Below, piece by piece: positions 22,376 to 34,400 of a stretch of 64,000 nucleotides of DNA (its first letter is position 1; every line of letters begins with the position of its first letter). The stretch spans positions 1-64,000 of the forward strand of contig MPNW01000041.1 of the NCBI GenBank assembly GCA_011800805.1, in the 5' to 3' direction. The position numbers and the translations under genes were made by a program. Origin of the DNA: Hirudo medicinalis (Eukaryota; Annelida; Clitellata; Hirudinida; Hirudinidae). Below the pieces are notes generated by a model. That model had not been told where the DNA came from, made no database searches, and saw nothing but the letters and a program-made list of their open reading frames with translations.

Positions 22376-23515
22376 TCAGAGTGTGAGTTTGTTATGGTGT
22401 TTGTGCCTACAACTCAGCAAGTACGAGGTTCGTGTGAACAAGAAACCTGCACAATCGATCACGCCCACACCCCTGACGTCAGCAACCCTCATGAGTTCGT
22501 TGATGTCTTCATCACTGAGTGGCTCACCAACATTTCTCAGGGCACTCCTCAGTTCCTGTGCGTCGATGAAGTTTTCTTTCTTGAAGTAGCTGTCAATCAA
22601 TCCAATCAACCAATCAATTCCAATCAACCAATCAATCCAATCTACAAAAGAAGCTTCTTCACGCTCCATTGGTTTCTCACTTGAGCGCCTCCTCCAGCTG
22701 CCTCCTCATGTCCCCCTCTGCAACCATTCCCCTCGCGTCCAGCAACCTGCAGAACTCCGAGTAGTTCATTCTTCCCGAATCTGACGATGATTGGTGTGTT
22801 TTATTTGTTTTTATGAATTTATTTTCGATTGAAAGACATCAACTAACCGTCCAATTTGGCTTCAATAAGAAGACTTTGTATTTCTTCCTCTGACGGAGCC
22901 TGTCCTATTGCCCTGAGTGCATCTCCAAAGTCTCTGGCAGGAATTGAACCCGAAGCCGTGGGATCGAATTCATTGAAAGCCTCCTTGATGCGTGCTTTCA
23001 AATAATTCTTATTTTCATTAAAATAAAAAAACAACTTTTTTAAGAAAGCAAAAAGAGCTGTTATGACTTAAATCACCCTAATTGGAGTTACGTGAGCGAA
23101 TAACCTCAACGACTTTCTGGTCGCGTCGTAGAAAACCAAACAAATGGCGGAGTGATTTGTAAACCTCGATGAACTAACATCTTTATCAGCGTGATTTAAG
23201 ACATGAGAACTTATAACGTTAGCCATTGTAATGTAATCTAGAAATTCTAACATCTGCAATGTCACGACATTCGTAAATATGAAGGTAATAATTATTCGTA
23301 ACGACCCTGATCTCTGCTGCTCCGAGATGCCAGAGGAACGTGGACTGCTGCATTATGCTTGCCAGTAACTCTTCTTCCTTCGGACTGAAACATTCGCGAT
23401 CAACTGAGTTTTAAGAAGGTCACATTGAGAGGGAAACTCACGTATCTGCCTGCACCTTCCATCGACTTCCAACGATGAGAATGCACAAGACTTCCGCAAC
23501 TGGCTTTCCCATTCC
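22376..23515 (-). CDS. EF-hand protein, calmodulin-like / DRC8 (EFCAB2)-like, N-terminus open
   Basis: Exons in phase: 23442-23515, 23306-23384, 22848-23007, 22681-22780, 22376-22589, coding about 208 residues. No start codon is seen in frame, so at least one 5' exon is missing from this model. The core is RIKEAFNEFDPTASGSI with a degenerate loop, LRAIGQAPSEEEI, LDDSGRMNYSEFCRLL, then FIDAQELRSALRNVGEPLSD and VIDCAGFL. That is two EF-hand pairs with mostly non-canonical loops, so strong Ca2+ binding is uncertain. The GEP-LS-E pattern recalls EFCAB2/DRC8 of the axonemal dynein regulatory complex, but ordinary calmodulin-like proteins are an alternative. The two 5' exons (KEEELLASIMQQSTFLWHL region) are supported only by phase and open frame. 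The intron 22590-22680 is largely TTGATTGG repeats. Confidence 0.6.
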
Positions 23516-23568
23516 TTATGAATATTTTATCAGCCCTGGCAACGACTCCCATGGTTGCTAAGCGTTCG

Positions 23569-23599
<31 letters not shown>

Positions 23600-23664
23600 T
23601 GCCTTCATACATCGCCATCATAACATAAGTATCATCACTATCAACATGTCACAATTATTATTGC

Positions 23665-23701
<37 letters not shown>
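23569..23701. repeat. Two CAT microsatellite runs
   Basis: (CAT)n at 23569-23599 and 23665-23701 with about 65 unique bases between. Confidence 0.9.
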
Positions 23702-23809
23702 TTCGTCGTCGTCGTCGATTGCAGCTTATTTTTGTGACGCATATTTTCTCGAAATAAATATTCATCACTTCCTCCACACAACAATTCAACGTGATGCAAG
23801 CCTCGTTCC

Positions 23810-23960
23810 ATTTTGTTATTGTTATTGTTGTTGTTATTATTGTTGTCATTATTTTTTTTTATTATTATTATTGTTATTATTGTAGTTATTATATTGTTTT
23901 TATTATTATTGTTGTTAATAATATTAATATTGTTTGTTATTATTATTATTATTGTCGTTG
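23810..23960. repeat. TTA/TTG microsatellite
   Basis: Long imperfect run of TTA, TTG and GTT triplets. Confidence 0.85.
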
Positions 23961-24457
23961 ATGTTGTTGTTGTCTGCTTGTTTTTCAGATATCCTCCTTG
24001 TTTGATTGAATGTTAGTTTCACTTTCTTAACATAAACAATGTTTCTGCGTTTATCATAAATAACTTCATCACGGTTGAATTTTTATTTTATAGTTTGCAT
24101 AGATAAATAGTAAACAACGACAACAACACTAATAATAAAAACAATAATAATAATAATAATAATAGGGATCAAGGAACGCATTACAAGTATGTAACATATG
24201 TACATGTTGTCCAATAGCCTTCCTGACATCGAAAGGGTTCGAAGGTGATGACCTTTCAAGTGCACTTTGAGGTCAGAAATAATTATACAGACGGTTGCCA
24301 TGTCAACGCATTGGAAGGCGCTCGAATCGGGGGAGGGGAGTTGATTATCGACAGCTGGATTAATGTCTCCATGGCAGCCATGTTATTCACAGAAATAAAT
24401 AATAGCACCGATGAAATCTCAATGAGTTACAATTACTAATATTATTATTAATAATAA

Positions 24458-26093
24458 TTAAAGGTTAGTTTCATCGGAGTTCTGAATGCGAGATGAGTGA
24501 TGTCGTCTGCTCCTATTGTGGCGGTGGTGTCTCCTTAGGACTTGATCTTTGCGCTGCTCTAATGTTTCGAGTTTCTTCGCTTCCGCGTCGAAACCTGAGG
24601 AAGACTGCAAGTCCCTGGAATCGTCAGAAGGTTGAGAAGATCCAGAGGGGAGTATTCGTGAAATGAATCGTCGGCACTTCATGGGGTCTCTTCGCAGGAG
24701 TTGCGACGGCAGCGAGGACCTTCTTCCGTGTTTGTCGAAGGACAAGAACCAGCTGTCGTTGGCCTCCGACTGGTAGACGGTGTACATGGAGTTGATCAGC
24801 TCCTGGAACCGGCAAAACCGGTGATGGCCACGACTCTGCATGGAAAGAGATATTCACGTTTAATTATCGCCGGCCGGGAAATGGCAATAGAATCGCATGA
24901 CAAGGTTTCGTAGGCGAGACCCCCTCATTCATCCTCATTCATCCTCATTCATCCTCATTCATCCTTATTCATCGGAAGTCCTTACGATTAGATGCGCCGC
25001 GTTAGAAGAGTCTGGTGTGGAGTGCGCAAATGTTAATGAAGAGCATGAAATATCGAACAGCTCAAAAGATGTCTCTCGGTGCTGTGCAGGGAAGGATGGA
25101 AACAAATCCTGGAATTCATGCGAGGAAAACCACCGACGCCTTTCTTTTGAAGCCGTGAAAGTTCTCGATCGACCCCAGACAAAAATTCCCTCAGAACTCC
25201 GATGAAACAAAGAAGAAAATTTCCACCGAACCTCTCAAAAACACCGTGATTTACTTAACTCGGAGGCATCTTAATCCGAACCACGATTCCGATAAAAGAC
25301 TGCCGATAATTCACATCTGCCGCATGGACGCACGAGTGTAGAAGGAGACCCGGTGGGACTAGAATGTTTCCAGAGTCAGTCAAAGGGAATCAAAGAGTTG
25401 GTGCCGAGCACATGCTTTCCAAATAACTTTGCCGGAGGATAAAAACCGGCACCGCTGTTCCTAAAAGGAACGATGATGTTTGATGGATGAGGCGTTTATT
25501 TGTGGATCTGTTTGACTCCAGCAAGAAATATCAAGCATTAAGGATGATGGTCGATTCCACATGGAATTAATGGAAGCTCGAATCGAATTACAGAGCAGGT
25601 GGAACGACTTAATGACACACCGGAGTGGCTTCCTTTCGATTCATTTTTGATGCTCCGAGTGGATTTGTTCGTGAAAGAGGTCGAGTCTAAAATTAGAAAC
25701 GAGGCCAGGGGTTGGGCTTTTAAAGGGTGAGAAGCGAACCTTTCACCTCTGTCAAAAGAGAGCGAACAAAACTACTATCAACATGTTGGCGATGTTTTCA
25801 CTTCAAACAAATCGAATGTGGACCCACAAGGAAATGTTGATTAAACTCGATAAAAACCACCTAATCAGTTTTCATGCCTTTAAAAATATGCTTTCAGACA
25901 AGTTACAAAAATTTGTTTGCAAATTAATATTTTTCAAATTAGTTTTTCCTTTCATTTTCTTTGTTTAATATTGAAAAATTATCCTCCATTAGATGCCTCG
26001 TGCATTATGAGCACATCCATCCGCATGCATTCATTCATTCATTCACATGCATCCATTCATTCACATCTTTTCTTAAGCATTCATACACGTGCA

Positions 26094-26146
<53 letters not shown>

Positions 26147-27733
26147 GGTGGTGGTGATGCATTCATCCAATGACCTCAAGGTCATAACTTTGAGGTTCGT
26201 GATGTTTTGTCCTTCAGCGGAAATAAGACGTGTTGTAGCAATTTCCAGTTTTGAAAACTAATTTTTAAGGCTACAAAAATCTTATCGCCGCAAGCAGGTT
26301 TCAACCAAGGAAGGAGTTGAATTGTGATTGAAAAATTGTAATTAACTTATTGCAAATATAAAAAAAAATAGAAATTGTTTTTATTTGAAGCATTATTAAA
26401 TTCACCACGAAATTAAGGAATGTATGTTAAGCGTGGCTTGGAAAATATTTGGAGCTCGAAAACCTTAAAGTCGGAAACTCCACGTCGTCCTAATCACCTG
26501 CATTTGACCTCATTCATGACAACAAACTTAATAGAGGACCGAGAGATAAGCAGACGAACTGTTTCTGCTCACCTTGGTGACTATTCTTCCATGCTTGTTG
26601 AAACAGACGAACTTCTTCGCCGACAAACCGCGAATGGTGAAGACTGGTCTCCTGTCCCTGCCCTGACCCACCGACTGCAACTCGAGTTCGGCTGCAAACA
26701 ACAACAACGACGACGACGTTCATGACGACATAAAACCGAAATCTCGAACAACAAGAGCATCGGATGTGATTGAAATTTGATTCGTTAAGTTTCTCCCCGA
26801 AGAAAATAATCGCTTGCTGCCCTACTTTCGTGGAGTTCAATGTTGCCTTCATTGTTATCAACAGCTACTCAACAACAGCCTCCAACATCACGTTTGCTTC
26901 AATTGAATGTCACTTTAATCGTATTTTCTCATTAGGACAGACGACAGTGTTTGTGTGCGTGCGTTCGTGTGCACGCGATGTCATTATTAATGCCGTTCGT
27001 CGTATGCTCGGAGTGTACGAATGCAGGAATAAAACATATCGGGCACTGCTCGGAGATAGCAAATTATCAATCCGGGTAGCAAAATGTAAGCCATTAATTG
27101 CCATGTTTATACTCGACTTGAATCATATCCCGAGATAAGAGAATTCACTCTTTGTGTTTCTGATGGAGCGAAAGAAGAAGAAGCGAAAGAATGCAGTGAA
27201 TGTGGGATGATCGGTGGATCGGTGAATGACAGGGGTGTGGAACAAATCCAGAATTCCTCCGAAGAAAAGTTAACTTTTTTCTGACCTCCAAAAACTCCTT
27301 GAGATATTTTGAATCGTTTAGAAATTCTTTCGAACTCACCATTAGAGTTGCATTCGGTTTTGTTGGCAAAAATCGAGAGGCCGCTCATAAAGACGTATCC
27401 CTCGGAGCACTTGTTGTACAGGCAGGTCTTTCGGCTCAGGGGGCCAGCATCGCTGGATTCGACTCGTTGTGACTTGTGGGAGTTCTGGGAGATGTGATCG
27501 TGAAATGTCTCGTGTTTGGCCACCGGCTGCCCGATGGAGGTGTTTGGAACGTGACCGAGGTAGTTCTTGTCTCGACGCAGGGAGACGGTCGACAGGCGTT
27601 TCAAGTCCTTGGACTGGATTGGACGCGACGATGGATGGAAATGGTTCTGGACTTCTGACGATTGCATTGAAGGCTTTACGAGTTGAATGCTGCTGTCTGA
27701 ATCGCTTTTCGTCGTTTCAATTGTTGACACGAG
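24458..27733 (-). CDS. Fibroblast growth factor, FGF8/17/18 type (5' exon missing)
   Basis: Three exons in phase: 27340-27733, 26573-26691 and 24458-24835. The last ends at a stop. The FGF beta-trefoil runs from LYNKCSEGYVFM (equivalent to the FGF8 LYSRTSGKHVQV strand) and ANKTECNSN, through AELELQSVGQ and KKFVCFNKHGRIV (equivalent to LYICMNKKGKLI), to CRFQELINSMYTVYQSE and SWFLSFDKHGRRS. Exon phases match FGF8-subfamily genes. The product would be a secreted ligand for FGF receptors. A long polar segment precedes the trefoil, and a basic His/Arg-rich tail (RRHHRHNRSRRHH) follows it. No signal peptide is in these exons, so a 5' exon lies further up the minus strand and was not found. The sequence is divergent, but the order of conserved strands leaves little doubt. 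Confidence 0.85.
24923..24973. repeat. 10-bp tandem repeat in an FGF intron
   Basis: CTCATTCATC repeated about five times. Confidence 0.9.
26094..26158. repeat. GAT/GGT microsatellite in an FGF intron
   Basis: Run of GAT triplets switching to GGT triplets. The Asp/Gly and Met/Val open frames across it are artefacts. Confidence 0.95.
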
Positions 27734-30536
27734 CTAGAAGTTATGATAAGAAGTTATCAGGTAATAATTCAGGGTTTTCAGTTTTGTCATTTGAAGGTTC
27801 AACCCTCAACCTGGTTAACAAACAGACTAAACAACGAATGGAAGACTAAATGAATAATTGGCGGTATTATCGGCTTATGTCTTACGTAACCTGTTGTTCA
27901 ACAACTCAAAAATAGAGGCTTTAAAACATCGGCATTCTAAACAATGCTAACAACTTGTTATCGGTGACCACACACCGCCGGTAAAGAGGCAAGAAAAGCA
28001 ATTTGTAGAGGATAGGTCGTAAATAAACATGGAACAACAAGCATTCGTAAACACAGTCATAACTTTCAAACAACCTCAACTCTATTATTTACAAGTCGCA
28101 AAGTTCATCAGATGACCCGAACCGACAAATTTATGAGGCGCTTAATTACTGCAGAAGCACCAAATCTCGATTGGCAGCACACGAAAGTAGGTATGTGGAG
28201 TATGAGAACATTAAGAAGGAGCGAACTACTTTCCTGTGACAAATTATGTCCCTGACCTACTCCTCCATCAATGACATTTCTTAAACTAATCCTGCAAACG
28301 TTATTAATTTCAGCTGCCAAACTAAAAAGGCATCGTCACTTTCAAAAAACCTCGTCATGAATCTTGATTTTGCATCTTTTTTTTTAAATTTAAAAATCAT
28401 GTTTTCGACTGGAGTAAAAAATAACACGGCGTTATTAGCATCGTCCCGGCGCCTTGTGAGACCGTCGTCTGCATTCACAAGAAAACACGAGAGGAGGTCA
28501 TTCTTAGCACGAAGTATTTCTTTGTCACCTTCGATGATTTTACAAGCAATTCTTACGATGAGTTCAATGAAAAATGCACGACACTTCTGCACACATTCCG
28601 GTGCCGATCGATCGTTGAAAATCCGAATGACCGAAAAACAATCGGAGGACACGAAAAATACCTGAAAAGGGTCATAAATTAAGTGTTGACGTTCTAATTA
28701 TCGGGGCTAATTCGAAATACCGATAACAAATGCCGCTCGATTCGCTGGTCGTCTTAAAAGTCAGCGAGAGAACGACTCTCGTCGTTGATGATTTCAATTC
28801 AAATCACGGCCATTTCAAGCATTGCTCTCAAAAATGCAGAGAGAACTCGCCCTGCTTGGTAGAAAGTTGTAGGCAAACCGGCATTCATATCGATATCAGA
28901 TTGCATCATTTTTGCTTGAGGTGTTCGTTCGGGCAGCAATTTGCATTGAAATTGTTCGAACATGACCGAGAGCAGATAAGGCATTTCGGATCGATACATT
29001 CAATCGCATTTCATGCCTCACATCACGTCTTCAACATCTAGATCATCTGCGATGCCAGAAAAACAATTTTTGCCGTGCGTGACGGGTCACACAAAGAAGG
29101 TGTTTCACATGATGTTCATTTATTCATCAACGACCGCTCACATACGAAAACAACAACATCTGAAACTCATGCTAAACTTCACGTAACCAAATGTCACTGA
29201 GATCAACAGTCTCTCAAAAATTTAATCGACATTGAAGAAATGCGCGAGACTAATTTGCTAAAAAAACATTTGAGGTGCATCTAAATTGTCTGGAAATGGA
29301 AATTATCAGGAGTAGAGTACCGGCACGAGAGATTCCAAGGCAAAAAAACTGAAAATGAGTCCAAGCAGAGCACGTGCTGACAACAAAAATCCAACTCGAA
29401 TGCGACACGTCTCGTGTAAACATTCCCCTCACGTCTGCTCAATATTTTTCATTAAAACAGAAATCTGAATAAAATCTGACAAAGCAATCTCATAGAAGGC
29501 AAACGAGAAATTCTCGAATTTTCAGAGAAATAAGATCAACTCACATTGTTGAAGCTAGCAATATGCAGGAAGATATGTAGCCACCAAACTAACGGCATCC
29601 CATACCAGCTATAGTTTCTTCTTACCCGATCACATCAGGCGATGTTTGAGAAACAAGACCTTTTCAGGGTCATTAGTTCTTCTCTTGCAGAGTAAACATT
29701 TTTATCGTAGGAGAGACACTTCTGTGTTGAACATTTCAAGTTAACAAGCGACTCGTCTTCAAGTTTAGCGTGCCTTTCCGTTAAAAAGTTTAAAAAACAT
29801 TCCATTCATTGCAGTCTCAGTTTGCTTTTCTTACTCCACGATCAGGTGAACTGAGGAGAAACGAACGGTCGTGTGCACGTTGCAGGTACGGTGTATCGAA
29901 GGTCCACCTCCCTCGCAAACTTTATAATCGCAACGAACGCATGTGCGTCCTCGGTGCGATAGCAATACTCGCGAGTTTCAAATCGCTGACCAAACTCTAT
30001 TGCAAGTTAAATCGAACCTAACAATAAGACCTTACAAACGAGGGACCATTTATATAACAGAACTTTTCAAGAAGCTCGCAACTCGTGTAACGTGCCGAAT
30101 TTAAAACACGCCGAGAGAACAAGCCGAAATCTTCATTGTTCTGTTTCAACCGCGTTTTGAGATAATTAATTGAAGTCTCACTGGTTAAGAAGGGAGCCTT
30201 AGACTGTTCAGCATCAACGGAGCACCGACCGCCAATAGAAAATCGTTTCTTTTTCATTCGAGTAGATTTCGGAAATTGATGTTTTCTTTGTGAGCAGTCG
30301 TTTGTAATTTTGTCGAACTTGTGAATTATTTTCTGAGGTTAGTAGCATTTTTTCTTGATATTTCTTTTAAAATCTTCATTTTCCTGCACGAATGTTAAAC
30401 AAACTCGACGCGAACAGCACATTCCTCTCGCTACCTTGAAGCGAATCACCTGCGTTCATTGTTTACTTCTGATTCCAGAGTCACTCGTTTAAGATGAACT
30501 GGCGATAAACTCTCCTCGGAACTACACAATTTTAAG
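27734..30536. other. Intergenic or FGF 5' region, no supported gene
   Basis: Several open frames of 60-120 codons exist on both strands, for example around 28281-28665, but none shows a recognisable domain or splice partner. The missing FGF signal-peptide exon and the claudin-like promoter and 5' UTR should lie here. Confidence 0.45.
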
Positions 30537-31445
30537 ATGATTAGCAGCGAAGAAGAACAAAATTCTAAGTCGAGCCTGTTAATCGGCGTCGGATTCCTCC
30601 TTCATTTTCTCTCCTTGATGATGTCATCCGTGGCTTTCTTCGCTCCATTTTGGATGATTGAAGTCAACTCCGGATACAAAACCGGTCTGTGGGGAAGATG
30701 CGACAGGGATGAAATGAATTGCATCTGGTTCCACGAGAGAGATTATGCCTGGGAGAAACACATTCCAGGTAGGAAGCTCAGTGGCTGTCATCCTTATCCA
30801 AATTGATTGCATTGATTCTTGATTGTTAGATTATTTCTTATTCCTTACATTGTAAATATTAAATTCCCCTTTAAAGTTGTTTAGTTTGCTCAAGAGAATC
30901 TTAACAAAGTTATGAGTGGCACATTATTACATTAGTAGTTGTCAATCCAATTTGTGAATGAAATGTATTGTGAAAACAATAGACAAATATTCTTCTAAAG
31001 TAATTGGTGAACAATTTGTTTTGTCTGCAGGTTGGCATAAAGCAGCTCAAGTCCTGTATGCCATCGGAATCGGAGTCCTCGTCCTCTCCTTCCTGGCGAT
31101 CGTCGGTCACCTCGTGTTCCACTGTTGCAAAACGGCATTTTCGCTCCCCTTCTATGTCGGCATATCCAACATTTTCACAGGTAACTGGCGTTGCACGTCA
31201 CGACGACGTTTGTCTCGAAAACGAACTTAACATTTCAGCTCTCTTCGAGACGTTGTCCGTGATAGTCTTCGGCTCGGGAGCTTACGCGTCTACGACGTCA
31301 GCATCCACAGTTGGTTGGGCAACTTCATCTGGGCTTTCTACGTGGCATCGCCACTCTGTTCGTTTGCACGTTTTCTGCATTTTTCTACATCGTCGGAGGA
31401 AGAAAAGTAGCAAAAGACATGAAACATTATGCTCCTCAGCTATGA
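30537..31445 (+). CDS. Claudin-like tetraspan membrane protein, last exon frame-broken
   Basis: Exons 30537-30768, 31031-31180 and 31239-31445. Exon 1 codes a first membrane span and the claudin/PMP22 signature: W (FWMIEV), GLWGRC, then a second Cys (MNCIW). Exon 2 codes spans 2 and 3, and exon 3 codes the second loop, span 4 and a short tail. In exon 3 the homologous reading moves through three frames: FETLSVIVFGSGAY, then VYDVSIHSWLGNFIWAFYVA, then ATLFVCTFSAFFYIVGG and KVAKDMKHYAPQL before TGA at 31443. This fits two single-base losses, near 31284 and 31350. In the literal frame the protein runs on with a non-membrane tail to a stop near 31448. It probably acts in septate or tight junctions, if functional. 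Exons 1 and 2 look intact, so sequence error is at least as likely as decay. Confidence 0.7.
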
Positions 31446-34400
31446 TTTAGACTTATTTTGCAGCTAACTCTACGAACAATGGATGCATGGATGTCATCAT
31501 AAAACTTAATTATCAGTTTCAACAATTATTTTGGTTAAATTCTTTGCACAGATAATAAATTCATGGGTTACTACTTCCTTGGTGTTTCCCTACTTACTTA
31601 AATAAAAGTGACTTTAAATTGATAATTTGGTATATCAATGCAAAAGATTTGAGATCAAAAGTTAAATTTTAGCAAGTTTTTGAAGAATTGTTCTCCATTA
31701 CATGAGTTCTGAATAAGATTTCCTATGGGTTCAGTTGATATCATCTAAATTTTGATTCTTTAATTCTTCAAATGGCATGGTGACCTCATTTCCATTCTTT
31801 ACTCTCAATCTCTCCACCCAAATCTTTTCACTAGCATTGAAAAGTGCAAGGAATTAAGTTTAAACCTTTCTGTTTTGAAATATCCATCTGATGTCAGCAT
31901 GAAATATTGAATTGTACCTTCAATGGAAATAAATATTGTTCTCCCGACAGTATAACTCCTTCCCTTGATTGACCGACTTCCCAAGATAGTTATCAACTGA
32001 ACGCTTGCTCAGCAAGGGACTCGTCAGTAACACTAACCCAAACATCTCCAACTCTCGAGATAAAATACCTTTTTGCAAGTTGTTAATATCCGACGTTGTT
32101 TACTTCTTGCTCCTCGCTAATTGGTGCAAACACTCAATCGAAAACCTTTGAAGGCGATTATATTTTGAGATTTATTCGATTACGAATATTGCAGGAATAA
32201 TGCAGTTGTAGAAGCAGTTGTTACGCGCAATCTTTTGAGAGCTTTTAGACTTAATATGATGCTTAATAATTATAACAACGATAATTATTATCTTCTTTAT
32301 TATTAATAATTACAATTTGTCCCTTTTGTTTTGGTGTCAATGATTCGGCACTCAAATTCCGAGTTCATTGGTTGATTTCGTTCACTCTGAGACTTAATCG
32401 GCTTGTTATTATGTTTAGTTGGTTGTTTTAACCTTCAATCACAGGTCATCCAATAGCATCCCATCGGATGGTCCTTTTGGACGCTTAATTATTCTGCATA
32501 CTTTGTGATATTTACGTCCAATAAAAAAGATTGTCAATGTCCTTGTCATAACTATTATTTATAGCCATCGTGATAAGTGTAACAATGTAATTCTATTATT
32601 ATTGAAGCAAACATGTTCCAGCAGAAATGTCCATCGTGAAAATTGTCATAATTCGATTAAATACGATGAGGTATCGGTAGTTTGTGACGTCAGAGACACC
32701 GTTGAATGATCTGTCTGGGACTTCAGAAATCACCTGGGCTCATAAATAAAATAGGAGACATTCCGTTGAGAACGTGAGGCCTCCTTAATGAACACAATCC
32801 ACTGAGCGTTGGAATGCTGGAATTGCACATAACGGAGGAAACGTTATCAAGGAGATTTGACAAGTTAGCAGTTACCGCCGATATTATCTTTATAAATAGA
32901 AGAAACAGAGACCTGAGAATAAACACGCTTGCCTCGAGTAAGGTTGTAGAAAGTAATTTATGCGTCTTATTTGTCAAGGCACTCGTGTTGTCGTCCGACG
33001 ACGACGAGTCAAATTCTACAACTAAAAATACGACGCCCAAGTTATGAAACTCAAAACTCAACTTTCATGCAAAATAACAAGTTCCTGGTTTCGAGTTCCT
33101 TGTCAAACGTTCCAATTTTAACGCCATCATTTCATTTTGACGTCCTCAAATCCAAAATGTCTTTCAATTTCTCTTCCACTTCACTTGAGAAAGCAGCAGT
33201 AATAACATTTATAAGCAGTGTCTGCAGGGTCACCGCGGATGGAATTTGCATTAAATGTATTAAATATTTACAACATAAACACAAATTAAAATAAAAACCA
33301 ATGAAATGTTTGTCCTTATTTTTACGATTTGATGTTACTTTTGTAATAATATTAATTATTGTTATTGGATACATGAATATAAAAGCAGCTAATAATATAA
33401 GTAAGCTGATGTCAGATGATGATCTGCATAAAATGGCCAATTACATCTGATTAACCTGGAGATGAAACCAACATGGTTGATACTTCCAGGAAGTCTGATA
33501 AGAACTGGAATTTCTTCCTGGAAGAGATTACATTTTTGTTTATCAGTCGTAAATAACACGGGCTTCTACAACAGGTCATTCGTTGTTTAAATTATTGCAC
33601 TTTGTTACAACATTATTTGAATTTATTGTAACGTTATTTATTACGACACTGTTGAAATATGTGATATTCATCATGATACGTTATGTCAATTCGGCAATAA
33701 AAAAGCAAAAAAGGTATCACTCCCCTTCTCGGCGGCCTTGGTGATATTGTCAATCATCATACATTTGCTTACGTAACATCATTCATAATAATTATTATAA
33801 TTTTTATAATTGTTATATTAATCACGAAGAATTACGAGGGAAGATGTCCAAAGGAAACTGAAACAACAAACGGAACTCGAAAGAAACGTCAAAATTGAAG
33901 TGCACTTGTTCTTGTAGCGGATCATCGATACGTAAACACGAGTACAAATTGAGGATTTCATTGCTTCCTCAAGTTTTATGGCAATTTGAGAAGTTCTATT
34001 CAAGTGCATTTCAAGTTTTGAAAGAAAAGATAGTCAGAAAGAAAGATGCCATCCTTTAATAATCATAATATCATAACGGCAATATTTAGCTATGACTAGA
34101 AATAAGGGTAAATAATAACCGTTATGCTAATGTAGACCCGTTAACTCGATCTCCAGAAAGCTTACACGCAATGTTTTGGCCAAGAAATTACTGAACATTT
34201 ACATGATGATTTATACAATTTATAATGTTTATAATATTTATACTATTGACTTTCGTCTTGTAACACGAAGCAAGTCTCTGTTTAAACAAAATGCTTTCCC
34301 AAAGATATCCTGAACAAGAAGAAATGATTGCTAACCACATTCCCATTCAGTCGCTTTATGCTTCAATTTTCCAGCTTTGAGCAATCACCTCGAAAATGGT

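Larger units (their letters stand above)
23516..24457. other. Microsatellite-rich intergenic region
   Basis: Contains CAT runs (23569-23599 and 23665-23701) and a TTA/TTG run (about 23810-23960). The open frames here are repeat translations. A missing 5' exon of the EF-hand gene could lie here, but none is recognisable. Confidence 0.6.

Noticed and set aside
27469..27849. 126-codon plus-strand open frame
   Set aside because: Largely antisense of the FGF 5' exon, with no recognisable domain.
30537..31180. LHFPL or PMP22/EMP family instead of claudin
   Set aside because: The W...GLW...C...C spacing in loop 1 and the FIWAFYVA segment fit claudin-like proteins better, though the families are related and full certainty is not possible.
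32723..33061. Overlapping frames of 77-112 codons on both strands
   Set aside because: They overlap antisense to each other, and neither has recognisable motifs.
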